NCBI GenBank assembly: GCA_020205615.1
Contig: CM035166.1
Span: 87,907,043-87,971,042 of the forward strand
Reading direction: 5' to 3'
Length of the DNA stretch: 64,000 bases
Source: Panax quinquefolius
Lineage: Eukaryota; Streptophyta; Magnoliopsida; Apiales; Araliaceae
The translations under genes and the position numbers were made by a program. This document shows, piece by piece, positions 45,700-57,242 of this stretch. The notes below the pieces were generated by a model that saw only the letters and a program-made list of their open reading frames with translations, searched no databases and was not told where the DNA came from. Every line of letters starts with the position of its first letter. The stretch's first letter is position 1.

Positions 45700-46798
45700 T
45701 TGATGGCTATTTCTTATGTTTTTTATGGCGACTGCATGGTTTTTCATGGCTACCTCATTACTCATTATAAATTTTGAGAACATATCCTCTAAATCTGATT
45801 TCCTCTCTTGATGTTGAGTTGGTTGTTGTTGATTCTAAAACCCAGGGGGATACGATGGTCATGGAGATTGCTAATTCTGATTATTATTCCACGACTGATT
45901 GGGATGATTCATATTCCCCTGATTATATGTATTCTGATATGTATTCTATGGGATTCTATTGTAGCTACTCATGAATTGTACTGACTCTGGGTTGATTGTG
46001 CATTGATTCGTCAAATGTTCACCCGCGCACAATTCAAAAATTACTGCAACTTGTTGTGTCTTTTCCCCTGACCAAGTGTCAAACTTTTTAGAGAGTACTA
46101 AAATTTGTGATGTTATTGTCGTCTCTCCATCAACCTCTAACACCCCAGTGACTGTAGGTTATGTCATTCTTGCCATGGGCCACTGGTAGTTGTTAGCAGC
46201 CATGGTTTCTATCAACTGATATGCCTCCTCATAAGTCTTTCCCATAAACGCTCCCCCCGATGTTGCATCAATACTCGTCCTGAGATTCCCATGTAGTCCG
46301 TTGTAAAATGTATTCATCTGCAACAACTTGGGCAATCCGTGATGTGGGCATTACATGCCTCATACAATGACTCCCCATGTTGCTGATCAAACATGGTAAT
46401 ATCGTTCCTCATCTTTGCAGTTTTCGCTGGCGGGAAGAATTTTGCTAGAAATTTTTTAGCCAAGTCCTCCCATTGTACTTGAAAGTGTCGAAGATTTCCA
46501 GAAAATTGATTAAATGCTCGTTAGGATCGTCATTTGCCATTCGCCCAAACTGAACTGAATTATACATCATCTGAATTGTCCCATGCTTGATTTCGAAAGT
46601 ATTCGCAGCTATTGCAGGCCTAGTGATACTCGATTGCAGCTCAGTCACCTTAGGTGTTAAAAAATCCCTTAACATTTTCTGGTCTTCGGTAACCATTGCT
46701 TTTTCCTTATCAGAGTTTTCTAAGTCGTCCCTTGTCTCCTTGATCCACTTACTTAACCTCTGAAACCTTCTCTCAATGTCATCCTCAAAAGGAAGCAA
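45700..46798 (-). pseudogene. TE8 gag N-terminal and central part (broken)
   Basis: 46798-46445 reads FEDDIERRFQRLSKWIKE, AIAANTFEIKHGTIQMM and FGRMANDDPNEHLINFLEI, the Athila capsid-like region. Shifted fragments follow: NFLAKFFPPAKTAKMRND and QQHGESLYEA. 46143-45946 holds the zinc knuckle CELCAGEHLTNQC, and a shifted NPY/NNQ-rich tail lies to 45700. At least three frameshifts. Confidence 0.82.
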
Positions 46799-46938
46799 GT
46801 CTGGATTTTTGGATCGAGTTTGTATAAACCAACTTCAAAAACCTGAAATAAGAATAACAAAACAAAAACAAAAAGTGTTTTAAGTAAAACTGGACTACTT
46901 AAACTGATATTTAAAAATAATAAAATCTATACTAGAGT

Positions 46939-46955
46939 CCCCGGCAACGGCGCCA
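46939..46955 (-). other. TE8 primer-binding site (tRNA-Asp)
   Basis: The plus strand CCCCGGCAACGGCGCCA is identical to the 3' end of plant tRNA-Asp including CCA, so the minus strand TGGCGCCGTTGCCGGGG is the primer site. It lies 6 bp from the 5' LTR. Confidence 0.95.
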
Positions 46956-46961
46956 AAAACA

Positions 46962-48333
46962 TTTTGGATAAAATCTAGTTATGCACAGCACGTAAGTATA
47001 CGTGGTGAACAAGTAATATAATAGTAAGTAGACTATCGTTCCCTCAGAGACTTAGTAAGAATTTAAACCTCACAATTACCAAGTTCCTAATAATCCTAAT
47101 TTTATCAAACTATCAAATTCAATGATTAAAATTATAAAAACTAAATTATCATTAACTATTCAATCACAAAACAAATGCAATTATCAAAACTGAATTTTCA
47201 AATAATTTATGGAGATTTAGACTTATGATTTCACCCTAAGTTCCACCTTGATTTTTACACCTCTATTCCAATTCAAATTACTATACCAGTTTATTAATCA
47301 AGAACACAAACGTAGTACTAGCCACCTCTCGATGCACTAATACCGTATTAACTTAAATCCACAATTTAGATAGAAACAAGTTAAACACCTTAATCAACTA
47401 ACTCACTATATCTCTCTGTGAATTAAAATTAAAGAATGTTTAAGATTAAGTTCTCTATCTGATTACATGCGATGTCAAGCATATCTCTACCTTAACATTC
47501 ATCAAGATTCTGTTATTCACAAAATTCAAGAACACATGCTATATTAACTAAGTCTAGACTGTATTTCATCTCTCAAGTTCGTACAAGTCCACAAAGAATC
47601 GTTGATCAGGAAATTCATAAATTGACGCTCAAATTAATATAGATAAACTGAGAAATCCTTTATTGAACTGGAAATCAAAGCTACACAATCATAGTTTCAC
47701 TTAAAGATTCATCATTAGCCTAAAAAGTGAATTAGTTCATAATGAATGAAATAAAAATTGAATAATTTAAAGGAAACATCCTTTCAATTACAAATATAGA
47801 ACTAAGATGAAGAATAATGTAAAACCACCCTTCACGTAGCCTTAATCTGCAATCATCACGAAAATCACTTCAAAATACTCCTCCAAAGCTCGTTATAAAA
47901 AACTGGAATTAATCTCTGTACTTTGCCTTGCGTGATGCTTAATTCGCTGTTTGTGGTGTAATATATATCCCCTCGTGCTCTAGCTGAAGTCCCTTGCTAT
48001 TTAGAGTCCAAGGGACGTGCCAAGTTCCAACAATCCATGTCCCAGCAGTCTTTCGATCAAGCCAGGACTCTAGATTTCACGACCCACTTCAATGGGTAGT
48101 ATATAGTAAATATACACCTACGGGGCAAGTCCACTGTCAAAGGAATTTGCTCATTTCAAGTTTTTTTTTCCAATTTTACTCTAAACGATCACCTTTCTTT
48201 GCTACTTGCCACAACAACCACCTTGCACATAAACGAACACGAAACGAATAAAAACGAACATGAAAACATGAGAGTAACCACGAATTAAGCTTTGAAATGG
48301 ACATCGATTCATGGATATAAAATCCATTTATCA
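46962..48333 (-). repeat. TE8 5' LTR
   Basis: 1372 bp. The left terminus is TTTTGGATAAAATCTAG (TGTTGGG in the other LTR); the right terminus AATCCATTTATCA precedes the TCTAA duplication. Confidence 0.93.
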
Positions 48334-48338
48334 TCTAA

Positions 48339-49007
48339 CAATTCCTGTAGTTGGGTTTTTAACTCCTGAAGTTCAATAGGAGCCATTCGATATGGGGCTT
48401 TGGAAATTAGTTTTGTACCGGATTCAAGTTCGATACAATATTCAATTTGACGCTCCGGGTGTCGGCCAAGAAGTTCTGCAGGGAATACGTCAGGAAATTT
48501 ATTAACAAAAGAAATCTCATTCAAAACTGACGTATTTTTTTTTAAATTCGTGACATGAGCTAAGAAAGCTTGACATTCATTTTTAAATAAACGAATAGAT
48601 TTATGGCTTGAGATGACAGTGATTGACTTTAGTGTTTTGGTTTCTTGAATTTATATAATAGGTTGGTTAGGAATATGAAAGCTAACAACCTTACGAAAAC
48701 AATCAATTTTAGCATGATGAGTAGTTAACCAATCAATTCCTAAAATCACATCGAATGCAAGTACTTTCAAAGAGATAAGATCAACAAGTAACGTGCAGTT
48801 GTCGATTTGAATCAAACAAGACTTATAAACAGTGGATGTAATAAAGATTTCCCCCAACGAAGTTTCAACAGATAAGTGAAAGTCTAATTTCTCCGCAATC
48901 AAATTCAAACGTTGAGCGCAAGTAGGAGAAATAAAAGAATGGGTAGAACCGGTATCAAATAAGGTATAGACTTCGCTAGAGTTTATGATTAGCTTACCCG
49001 TGATCAC
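48339..49007 (-). pseudogene. TE7 protease and RT N-terminus (broken)
   Basis: 49007-48651: protease with intact active site YTLFDTGSTHSFIS, then [18 protein letters not shown]. 48524-48339: [28 protein letters not shown] and [20 protein letters not shown], the RT entry region, which breaks at TE8 and continues at 37079. A stop-containing stretch (48525-48650) joins the two. Confidence 0.88.
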
Positions 49008-49009
49008 CT

Positions 49010-50230
49010 CGTTCAGATTCCTTACTTTTTGGGAGGTTACGACAAATGCTCTCTCTTGAACTACCGGTTTTGTTATTTTGGGACGGCCTTTGATGCCTCA
49101 ATCTCAGCTGGACTTGACTTTGGGGCACGACAAAATCGGGCTAGGTGACCTTCTCTTCCATAATTGTAACATGCTTTGGACTGCTACGTACAGTTTGGAC
49201 TAATGTGTCCCTCCCCTCCGCATTTGTAACATACGACCGGCAGTCATTCTCCTTCCTTAACAACAGGTGTTGGTGTTGACGTCTTTTCATCGTTATTGAA
49301 TCTCCTCTTCTTGAAATTTCCACTTCTATTATCTTGGCCATGATTATCACCGAAGTGGTTACCATTTCTAGTATGTTGATTCCCTCCATGTTTGTTGTCA
49401 CCGCTTCGATGACTACTACCACTGGTATTATCGACTTGTCGGCTGATCTCTCTTGGTTGGGTTGACTCATTATTGCACTCCAATAACTGAGCTCTATTTA
49501 CAACATCTGAATATAAACATAGTTTGTGAGAAATGAGGTATTGACGTATTTCGGGTCTCCAACCTTGCAGAAACATTCGCGTAATTCTCTCATCACTATC
49601 AAACAAATGGGATGCGAACCGAGACAACTCGGCAAACTTAGCCTCGTACTGCGACACGGTCATATTATTTTGCTCTAACTTGATAAACTCCACCTCCTTC
49701 ATGTGATGAATACTTTTGGGAAAGTACTTGTTGTTGAATAGCTATTGGATCTTCTCCCAAGACATTTTGAGTGCGGCAGGCTGAGTACGCTTTATTAATT
49801 CCCACCAGTAATCTGATTCTCCTCTCAACATGAAGGTGGCAAAGGGAACCTTTTGCTCCTTGGAGAATCCCAAGACTTCGAATATCTTGGTGATCTGCTT
49901 TATCCACGTCTCCGACTTAAGTGGTTCTGGGTTTCCCCAAAACTCCGATGGTCCCAGCTCCTGTGGGTTGCCAGGTTTTCCACCTGCATTTTGAACAGGA
50001 GCCGCTCTCGCCTGATGTTGCATGAATTGCATAAAGCCTCTGAACATCCCATCGTTCATCATTTGATCAGTGTTGTTATTTACTAGAGGATTATTGTCTT
50101 CCTGTTGCACATTATCCTGGGTATTGATCATTGGTGACTCAACGGTCTCATGTGCTTCATTATTGATCTCAACATTTTCAGATGCCATTTTCAAACACTG
50201 CCACAAAATAAGGGTTAATTGACATGTCAC
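49010..50230 (-). pseudogene. TE7 gag (broken)
   Basis: 50230-49742: capsid-type region with SEFWGNPEPLKSETWIKQIT, FEVLGFSKEQKVPFATFML and GESDYWWELIKRTQ. A frame break near 49740 leads to NNMTVSQYEAKFAELSRFAS and RMFLQGWRPEIRQYLISHK (49702-49244). The zinc-knuckle part (CYNYGREGHLAR, near 49150) has lost a Cys. Compared with TE1 it has fewer stops but two frameshifts. Confidence 0.87.
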
Positions 50231-50357
50231 ATATTATCCCTATACTCTGACCGACTAATTAAATACCAAATAAACTTAGGTAGGTCATACTAGCGAAGGA
50301 ATTCCCCGTCTCTCCCTTCCTAGTTCTTGTCTCACATCTCAGACAGGGATCATATCC

Positions 50358-50375
50358 CTAAGTTTTGATACCAAC
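50358..50375 (-). other. TE7 primer-binding site (tRNA-iMet type)
   Basis: The minus strand after the LTR reads TTGGTATCAAAACTTAGGG; TGGTATCA is the complement of the initiator tRNA-Met end. Confidence 0.85.
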
Positions 50376-50624
50376 TGTGACGCCCCCAAAATAGGCATAC
50401 ATCACCCATCTTGGGTCGCCAAATACATAGTACTAAATACAAATACAAACTTAATTATACAACATGAGCTGACACGAATATTGTCTTCTAGACAATAACC
50501 AAACTCAAATGGAGTCCTCATTATATTTATTGTCACACTATTTTATAGAATAGTGAGGACTACTATAACACCATCTCAGACCATCACTCCATTCCCCGAC
50601 TAGTCCCGGCTACGTTCTCATTTC

Positions 50625-51770
50625 CTGAAGAGAACAATGAAAGCAAAAGGGTGAGCTCAATTAGCCCAATAAGAAATATTATGGCTAAGATAATGCAGAA
50701 TAAGTTCTCGTTAGCCTTCAACAATGTTAAACTGATAGAATATAATAGACAACAAGTTTATCGCTGAGACTCAACTTAATAAATAAACCACATCATCGAA
50801 TCATCCCTGCACTACGGGCCAAGGATATTCATGTAATCATCAATGGTCATGATTATACCGAATAATCCCTAGTCATAATCATACCAACCACTGTCCATTA
50901 ATGCACTAAGGCCAATGAGGACTTTTACCACATCATTTGTAGTATTACGGGTCATGATTATACCGAATGATCCCTGATCATAATCATACTAATCAACAAT
51001 CCATCTATGTACGTAAGTCAAAGATGACTTTCATCATAATATAAACATGAGAATGATGACAATGATATAAGAATTGAATTAAATGAAAGCAAAGGATAAA
51101 TTTTAAAGATTTATAATTTAATTTATCCATAATTCAATAATGTCCAAATTGTCAAAATGATACTACTTTATGGAGTAAAATTAATGAATAATATCTATGT
51201 ATCAAAAATAATTTGGACAGAAAAGAAATAAATTTTTTGGTGAATAGTACCCCATAAATAGTACCTTGTGAATAGTACTTCGAGAATAGTACCCCGTGAA
51301 TAGTACCCCGGCATGAAAAGTGTCCCGAATACCCTAATGAATAATATTTGAGTGAATAGTAATTAGATGAATAATAATTCGTGAATAGTATCCCGACATG
51401 AAAAGTGCCCCGAATACCCGAGTGAATAATATTCTAGTGAATAGTAATTGAGTAAATAGTAACCCGTGAATAGTACCCCGGGTGAAAATATTGATATTAA
51501 ATAAGAAAGTTCATATCAATATTCCAATGAAACGATACTGGATGAAGACTGGTTACTAGAAGCAATATTTACCATAGTAAGTTTAGATTTAAGAATATGA
51601 AAAGAAATAACATACGAAACTACAAATGGATTTTCACCTGTCATACGATACGTAATCCGCGTAGACAGGTTATTCCGACATATTAAAGGATGAATACGAA
51701 AAATAGTATTCCTTATGAATATGAAAGAAATAATACCCCTTACGAATACAACAAAAATAACACCCCTTAC
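50625..51770 (-). other. Candidate leader intron in TE7 LTR2
   Basis: 1146 bp on the minus strand, CTACTAAG|GTAAGGGG to CATTGTTCTCTTCAG|GAAATG. This is the cleanest copy of the putative LTR intron, with both sites matching the plant consensus and the TATA box 118 bp upstream of the donor. Confidence 0.58.
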
Positions 51771-51924
51771 CTTAGTAGAAGACTGGATACTGCAATACTG
51801 AAGTAGCAGAATACTCTTCTTCTTGCTCTCTATAGTTTCTCTTATGAGTCTCAGTGAATTGGTGATAATGAAAGAAGAATTAAGCTTCTATTTATAGGAG
51901 AATGGACTAAATAGTAACTGATTC

Positions 51925-52085
51925 ATGAACGGTCCAGATTGATTTACTATTAGAACGGACGGTCCATATTGATTACTATTAAAACCACAACCGACGGTCC
52001 AGATTAATTTACTTTTAAAACCACCACCGACGGTCAAGATTGATTTACTATTCAAACCACCATCGAAGGTCCAGATTGATTTCAC
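51925..52085 (-). repeat. ~36-bp promoter-proximal tandem repeat, five copies
   Basis: Units carry GACGGTCCAGATTGATTTAC plus TATTAAAACCACCAC (plus-strand sense) and end about 30 bp from the TATA box on the minus strand. TE9 has three to four diverged copies; TE3 has none. Confidence 0.88.
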
Positions 52086-52878
52086 TTATTACACTTTAGT
52101 ACCCCTAAACTTTTCTAAGTTTGCATTATTCCCCTCTAACTTTTGTAATTCACTTATCTTCAATAAACACATTCTTAATACTTCAACAATTATTCATCAT
52201 TAATATTATAACTCACAATATTTAACAATCAGATCATTCCCAGGAAAGAGGGGCTTTCCGATAATGATTTCTCCCTATTGGCGCGCAATTAGGTGACCAA
52301 ACCTCTCCTCGACAAAACTTTCTAGACATCGTCAATATTACAAATAATAATATGAATAACTTTGTTGTCTCAATTATATATTTAATAATATAAAATATTA
52401 TGCAGATGATACTTTGACAATAATTGAATCAAATAACATAAGATACTATGCAACAATTAATGTACCAATAATTGAGTAAACTGAGTGGCTTCTTACGTAA
52501 GCATCAATAATCAATACCGTGTGCTACTATGAAACCACGCGCATTACTGCACTTTTACCACCGAGTAGTTCAACAGTTTAACAGTAAAACTTTCGTCTTT
52601 ATTTTTATAAAAAGATATTTCTGTCGTTTTCTAACTGCGATAATACTTCCATTGTGGAGTCCACCAATGATTATGCCATCGTATAAATATTCTTTGTTAA
52701 AATGAATATTCCCCGACCAATCGAATATTCCCTGACACAACGAATATCAAATTGCTTACTTTGAAAAATTTTCAAATATCACCCTTAACTTTAACCTTTT
52801 ATCAATTGAACCATTCATTAAATAGAATAATTATAAGAAAATTGGATACTTTTATTTCATATAATTAGGGGTCTTAGA

Positions 52879-53660
52879 ACCTCCCCTCCTTATGAAATTT
52901 CATCCTCGAAATTAGGATACATACCTAGTATGTTAGAGATGTGAGGATACCTTGACTTCATTTCGGATTCTAACTCCCACGTCATTTCCTCAACATCATG
53001 GTTTCTCCACAAAACCATGACTTGAGGTATAACCTTGGAGCGTAGAATATTATCCTTCTTATCCAAGATTTTAACAAGTACCTCTTCATATGTTAAATCT
53101 TCCGTTATCTCGTTTGGTTCTAATTCAATAATGGGGTTCGGGTCTTCCACATATTTACGTAACATAAATATGTAAAAAACGTTATGAACACGAGACATAC
53201 TTAGCGGTAAGGCGAGTCTATAGGCCACAGTTCCTACTCGGTCAAGGATTTCAAATGGGCCAATGAATCGAGGATTGAACTTTCCTCTCTTTCCAAATCT
53301 TGTAATTCCTTTCCATGGAGCAACACGTAACAACACATGATCTCCAACATTGAATTCCACGTCCTTTCGATGAAGATCGGTATAACTCTTTTGTCAATCT
53401 TGTGAGGTTTTTATACGTTGTCGGATCATTTGAATCTTTTTCATAGCCATATGTACCAACTTTGGTCCAAACAACGTTGCTTCACCCACCTGATCCCAGC
53501 ATACTGGAGAACGACACTTGCGTCCATACAACGCCTCAAATGGAGCCATGCCAATACTTGCTTGATAATTATTGTTGTAGGAGAATTCCACTAATGGCAA
53601 GAACTTGTCCCAACTTCCTTTGAAGTCAAGGACACAGAGTCTTAATAAATCCTCAAGAGT
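52879..53660 (-). pseudogene. TE7 second internal fragment: integrase C-part and chromodomain
   Basis: Two stretches in the same frame (53600-53394 and 53360-52890): [37 protein letters not shown], then [38 protein letters not shown] and the chromodomain KVLWRNH-like (VMVLWRNHDVEEMTWELESE). It stops without a border motif at 53660, where TE6 RNase H resumes. This is a second copy of the 3' end already present at 34298-35020. Confidence 0.9.
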
Positions 53661-53990
53661 TCATGTACTTGTCCATAAGTGACAATGCCATGGGCTGCAT
53701 GCTGGGACAGAAAGACGATAGAGGCCACGAGTGAGCTATCTATTACCTCAGCAAAAGATTCAGCAGCAGTGAACACAAGTACACTCTGATTGAGAAGACT
53801 TGTTGTGCTTTACAATGGGATTCCATGAGGTTAAAGCATTAACTCTATGGTCACACAACCCATCTCATATCCCGCATGGATCCTCTCAAGTACGTGTTCA
53901 GTAAACCAATGTTAAATTGTCGACTGTCCAGATGGTAGTTTATCCTACAGCAGTTTGACATCATCTACGTGATGCAAAAGTCCATTCCAG
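53661..53990 (+). pseudogene. TE6 first RNase H domain (5' part missing)
   Basis: Reads YLSISDNAMGCMLGQKDD, AIYYLSKRFSSSEHKYTLIE, KTCCALQWDSMRLKH and HLISRMDPLKYVFSKPMLNC, the Ty3 RNase H region of Tat elements, with stops. The preceding thumb/connection of about 150 codons is absent, removed together with the end of TE7. Confidence 0.82.
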
Positions 53991-54660
53991 GTCAAGGAAT
54001 TGCGGATCAACTGGCCGTCGCACCTTCAGGGGATTTAAAACCCTTGGAAACATACTTCCCCTATGAAGCGGTAATGGAAATTCAACAACACCATCGGTGC
54101 GAGGCACTCCAAACATGGAAAATTTACTTCAATGAAGCTGTAAAAATGGAAGGTTTTGGAGCTGGAGTAGTTCTAGTATCCGTTACGGGGGAGCAGCATC
54201 ATGTCGCTGTCAAATTGCAGTTTGCCAATACCAATAACACTGCTGAATATGAAGGCTGTATCATGGGGCTAAAACTTGCCCAATCAATGGGCATCAGACG
54301 GTTAACTGTCTTTGGAGATTTTGAGTTGGTAATCAGACAAACCACATGAATCTATTACACTACAGGTCTACACTTATTGCCTTACCATCGGCAAGTTCTA
54401 CAGATGGCTTCGAAGTTTGAAGAAATATCCTTCCTCCACATTCTTCGAAATAGGAATGATTTTGCGAATGCGCTAGCAACCTTAGCCTCCTTGATTAATA
54501 TACCTGACAAGGAAGACATGTCAACCCTCACATTTGCCCAACAAAAGGCTCCAACCTATGGGAATTACATTGGAGAAGTATCAGATGAGCTACCTCCCAT
54601 CCAATACCCTTGGTATTAGCATATCAAGGAGTACTTACAAGATGGATCTACACCCGCTGA
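53969..54660 (+). pseudogene. TE6 second (archaeal-type) RNase H
   Basis: Tat elements carry an additional RNase H between RNase H and integrase. Here: WKIYFNEAVKMEGFGAGVVL, with Asn at the first catalytic Asp position (usually YFDGA), NTAEYEGCIMGLKLA (Glu kept) and LTVFGDFELVIRQ (Asp kept). After a stop at 54347-54349 the domain continues as MASKFEEISFLHILRNRN and DFANALATLASLI. Confidence 0.85.
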
Positions 54661-55896
54661 GGCGAGCCCGACTGAAAGAAGGCGGATCCATCGACTGGCT
54701 ATGAAATTCTACCTGAGCGGAGATGCACTCTACAAAAGAGATGCATGATTAGGTCTCCTCAGATGTCTGGACAAGGACCAAGCTCAGAGGTTCATGGATG
54801 AGATCCATGGTGGAGTATGTGGCCCACATATGAGCGGCCCCCTACTTGTTAAGAAAATCCTTAAAATAGGGCATTACTGGCTCTCTCTCAAGGTTGACTA
54901 TGAGGGTCACGTCAAGAGATGTTATCAGTGTCAAATTAATGGGAATGCTATCCACGCCCCTCTGAGGGAGCTCCAAAATATGAGTTTGTCTTGGCCCTTC
55001 TCAATGTGGGAATGGACATGATCAGGCCCATTAAGCCCAAAGCCAGTAATGGGCATCCGTTTATCTTCACCATGATCGACTACTTCACCAAGTGGGTAAA
55101 AGAAACCACCTTCCCCAGGGTTACCAAAGAAGTCATCATTAATTTCATCAGAAGTAATGTCATTTGTCGATATAGACAACCAGAGGTAATTGTATCTGAC
55201 AATGCTAAGAACCTTAACAACAAAATGATGGAGGAGTTATGCTGTAAATTCCACATCAAACATCTCAACTCCATCATCTACCGTCCAAAGATGAATGGTG
55301 CTATTGAAGAGGCTAACAAAAACATCAAGAAGATCATGCAAAAGATGTCCGTTAACCACAAAAGATTGCCTGACTTGTTGCCTCTGACTCTGTTAGCCTA
55401 CATAACATCAATGCCCACTTCCACTGGGGCAACCCCCAACGCATTAATCTATGGGATGGAAGCAGTGTTCCCCATTGAGGTGGAAATGGAATCCCTTCGA
55501 GTGTTGATAGATGCTCAGCTGGATGAAGACCAATGGGTACAAGATAGGTATCACTAATTGTCTCTAATAGACGAAAGGCGAGCCGCTGCTATCTTCCACG
55601 GTCAGTTATATCAACAAAGGATCACCATGTCCTACAATAAAAAAGTCCGGCTACGGCAGTTCAAACAACACGACTTGGTTTTGAAGAAGATCATTAACAA
55701 CCAAGATCAGTCTAAGGGAAAATTAGCCCTGAACTGGGAAGGCCCATTTATTGTCAAGGAGGTATTGACCGGAGGTGCTCTCAGATTACAGGAAATGGAT
55801 GGCGATGAATTTCCACAACTTATCAACTCAAACACCATGAAACGGTACTATATATCAGGTCACCATCAAGTAAACATCCTTATTTTGGATCATTAG
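54661..55896 (+). pseudogene. TE6 integrase (one frameshift)
   Basis: HHCC zinc region EIHGGVCGPHMSG ... HVKRCYQCQI is complete. A one-base loss near 55008 shifts the frame. The core then reads FIFTMIDYFTKWVKETTF (first Asp), PEVIVSDNAKNLNNKMMEE (second Asp) and YRPKMNGAIEEANKNIKK (Glu), so the DDE triad is intact. TPNALIYGMEAVFPIEVEM and the C-terminal KIINNQDQSKGKLALNWEGP follow; a stop at 55555-55557 separates the last 112 codons. TE6 lacks a chromodomain, as other Tat elements do. Confidence 0.9.
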
Positions 55897-57242
55897 ATCC
55901 CCCTAGTCATTTCAGGTTTTCTAACCCTTCACTATATACAACTTCTCTTCACACTCATCTGCCCCATCAGGGACAAACACACTATTCTAACCAGCGTCAT
56001 GGTTTCAGATTGCCAGATCTTTTTCTCTTCACTTGGTTTTGAACCCATACTCTACTCCGGTTTTCCCACCAGGGATTGAACATTTCACATCTGCAGTTTT
56101 ACCCCACTAGGGATAAGACTTTTCACACTTGCAGTTGATCCTGTACATGGGATTAAACTTTCTACCCCGTAGTTTGCCCTGAACATGGGATTAAACTTTT
56201 CTTTGGCTGTAAATCGTCTTGAACACGAGGTGAACTACGCCGACCTGATCTCCTTGATACACGGGAGTACGTAGGCAGCCATATTTTATATGGTCCAGTT
56301 GCAATAAAAAAAACAACAAAAACATTTCTACATCCTTCTCTACAAACACATTCCTACACCCTTTTTGCCATATACAACGTTGAACCTCCACACCAGGTTC
56401 GAACTACGTAGAGCTGATCTCCTCTTCAATTGGAGTATGTAGGAAACCATTCATGGTTCGGTCACACCCCCTACCAAAACACAAACATTTGTTAATGGTA
56501 CTGGCATCATCTTTCAATCCATCACATTTCAACGGCTTCAGACCAAAGGGATGGAACTACCTAACCTCCCAATGTAAACATGAGATTCGGGAACCATCTA
56601 AGCTATGGTTGACTCCTTAAAGAGAAACACCAATCCATAAGAGATAGAACTAACTGGGGCTCCCCCATACAAAGGAGTACTGGCGACCATCTGTGTTACG
56701 GTCAGCCTTAGAGAGGAAAGCCACACTCCTCTCCACATTTTCATCCAGAAACCAGTCCCAATACACCAAAGATGGTAAGGAATACGCACAGATCAATGAT
56801 CCATTCTGAAATATCCTGAGACAACTTAATGTCCACCCATCAAGGAGGAATTCAGAAAACATCAAGATCACAAGCCCTGAAGTAACATGAAAATATCAAG
56901 CAAACAAAAAGGCATAACTAAAAGGGAAGTGATCAAAAATATATTTTCCCTGCTATATATAATGTTTTTTGATATATACAATATGAATTGTACATAACAA
57001 AATGGCTAAGCTAGTCTGTGTAGGAAAATACAAGTCCATCTACAAATTAGTGTATATGTGAGCTATTAAGCCCAACATGGCATCTGTCTCAGAAAAAGGG
57101 GGCAACGGTGTGGTCTCCTATATAAGGGTATCCACACGAGCTAGCAGATCTATAGCCATCTGCATTGTGACACTATGCTCATCTCTACAATCATGCTAGT
57201 AGTAAGAGACCTCATTGTGGTACTATCTGTAACGGCTTCATC
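55897..57242 (+). other. TE6 3' untranslated region, first part
   Basis: No gene. Contains a run of CC(A/C)(C/T)(C/T)AGGGAT(T/A) units with CACACTTGCAG (55960-56190), and GAACTACG(T/C)(A/C)G(A/C).CTGATCTCC with GTACGTAGGCAGCC words (56230-56470), repeated about three times, a pattern I associate with Tat 3' regions. The remainder (56580-57240) shows nothing recognisable. Confidence 0.65.

Larger units (their letters stand above)
37080..48333 (-). mobile_element. TE8: Athila-type LTR retrotransposon lacking pol
   Basis: LTRs at 37080-38447 and 46962-48333 (about 1.37 kb). The target duplication TCTAA is perfect at 37075-37079 and 48334-48338, inside the TE7 RT codons for LLDIG. The tRNA-Asp primer site is next to the right LTR, so coding is on the minus strand. 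It encodes gag, protease and an accessory transposon-type protein, but RT, RNase H and integrase are gone. TE9 is inserted at 39368. The LTRs differ by several percent by eye. Confidence 0.93.
50376..52878 (-). repeat. TE7 LTR2 (shared by both internal regions)
   Basis: 2503 bp, TGTGACGCCCCCAAAATAGG to GGGGTCTTAGA. On the minus strand: promoter-proximal repeats (51925-52085), TATAAATAG (51888-51896), splice donor AAG|GTAAGGGG (51770), GTGAATAGTACCCC array (51240-51485), splice acceptor TTCTCTTCAG|GAAATGAG (50625). No gene. Confidence 0.92.
33892..53660 (-). mobile_element. TE7: Ty3 Tekay-type element, composite LTR-int-LTR-int
   Basis: Minus strand. From the left: a 406-bp deleted LTR (33892-34297), internal region (34298-50375, split by TE8), full LTR (50376-52878), then another 782 bp of internal 3' end (52879-53660) that stops abruptly where TE6 resumes. 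Two elements thus share the middle LTR, and the third LTR has been lost together with TE6 coding sequence. LTR and proteins are the same family as TE1. TE6 has no target duplication left at the right border. Confidence 0.9.

Noticed and set aside
46939..46955. tRNA-Asp gene
   Set aside because: Only the 17-nt 3' end is present next to an LTR; it is a primer-binding site.
51888..52085. Open frame with a repeated WTVGGGF-like pattern
   Set aside because: Product of the promoter-proximal tandem repeat of TE7 LTR2.
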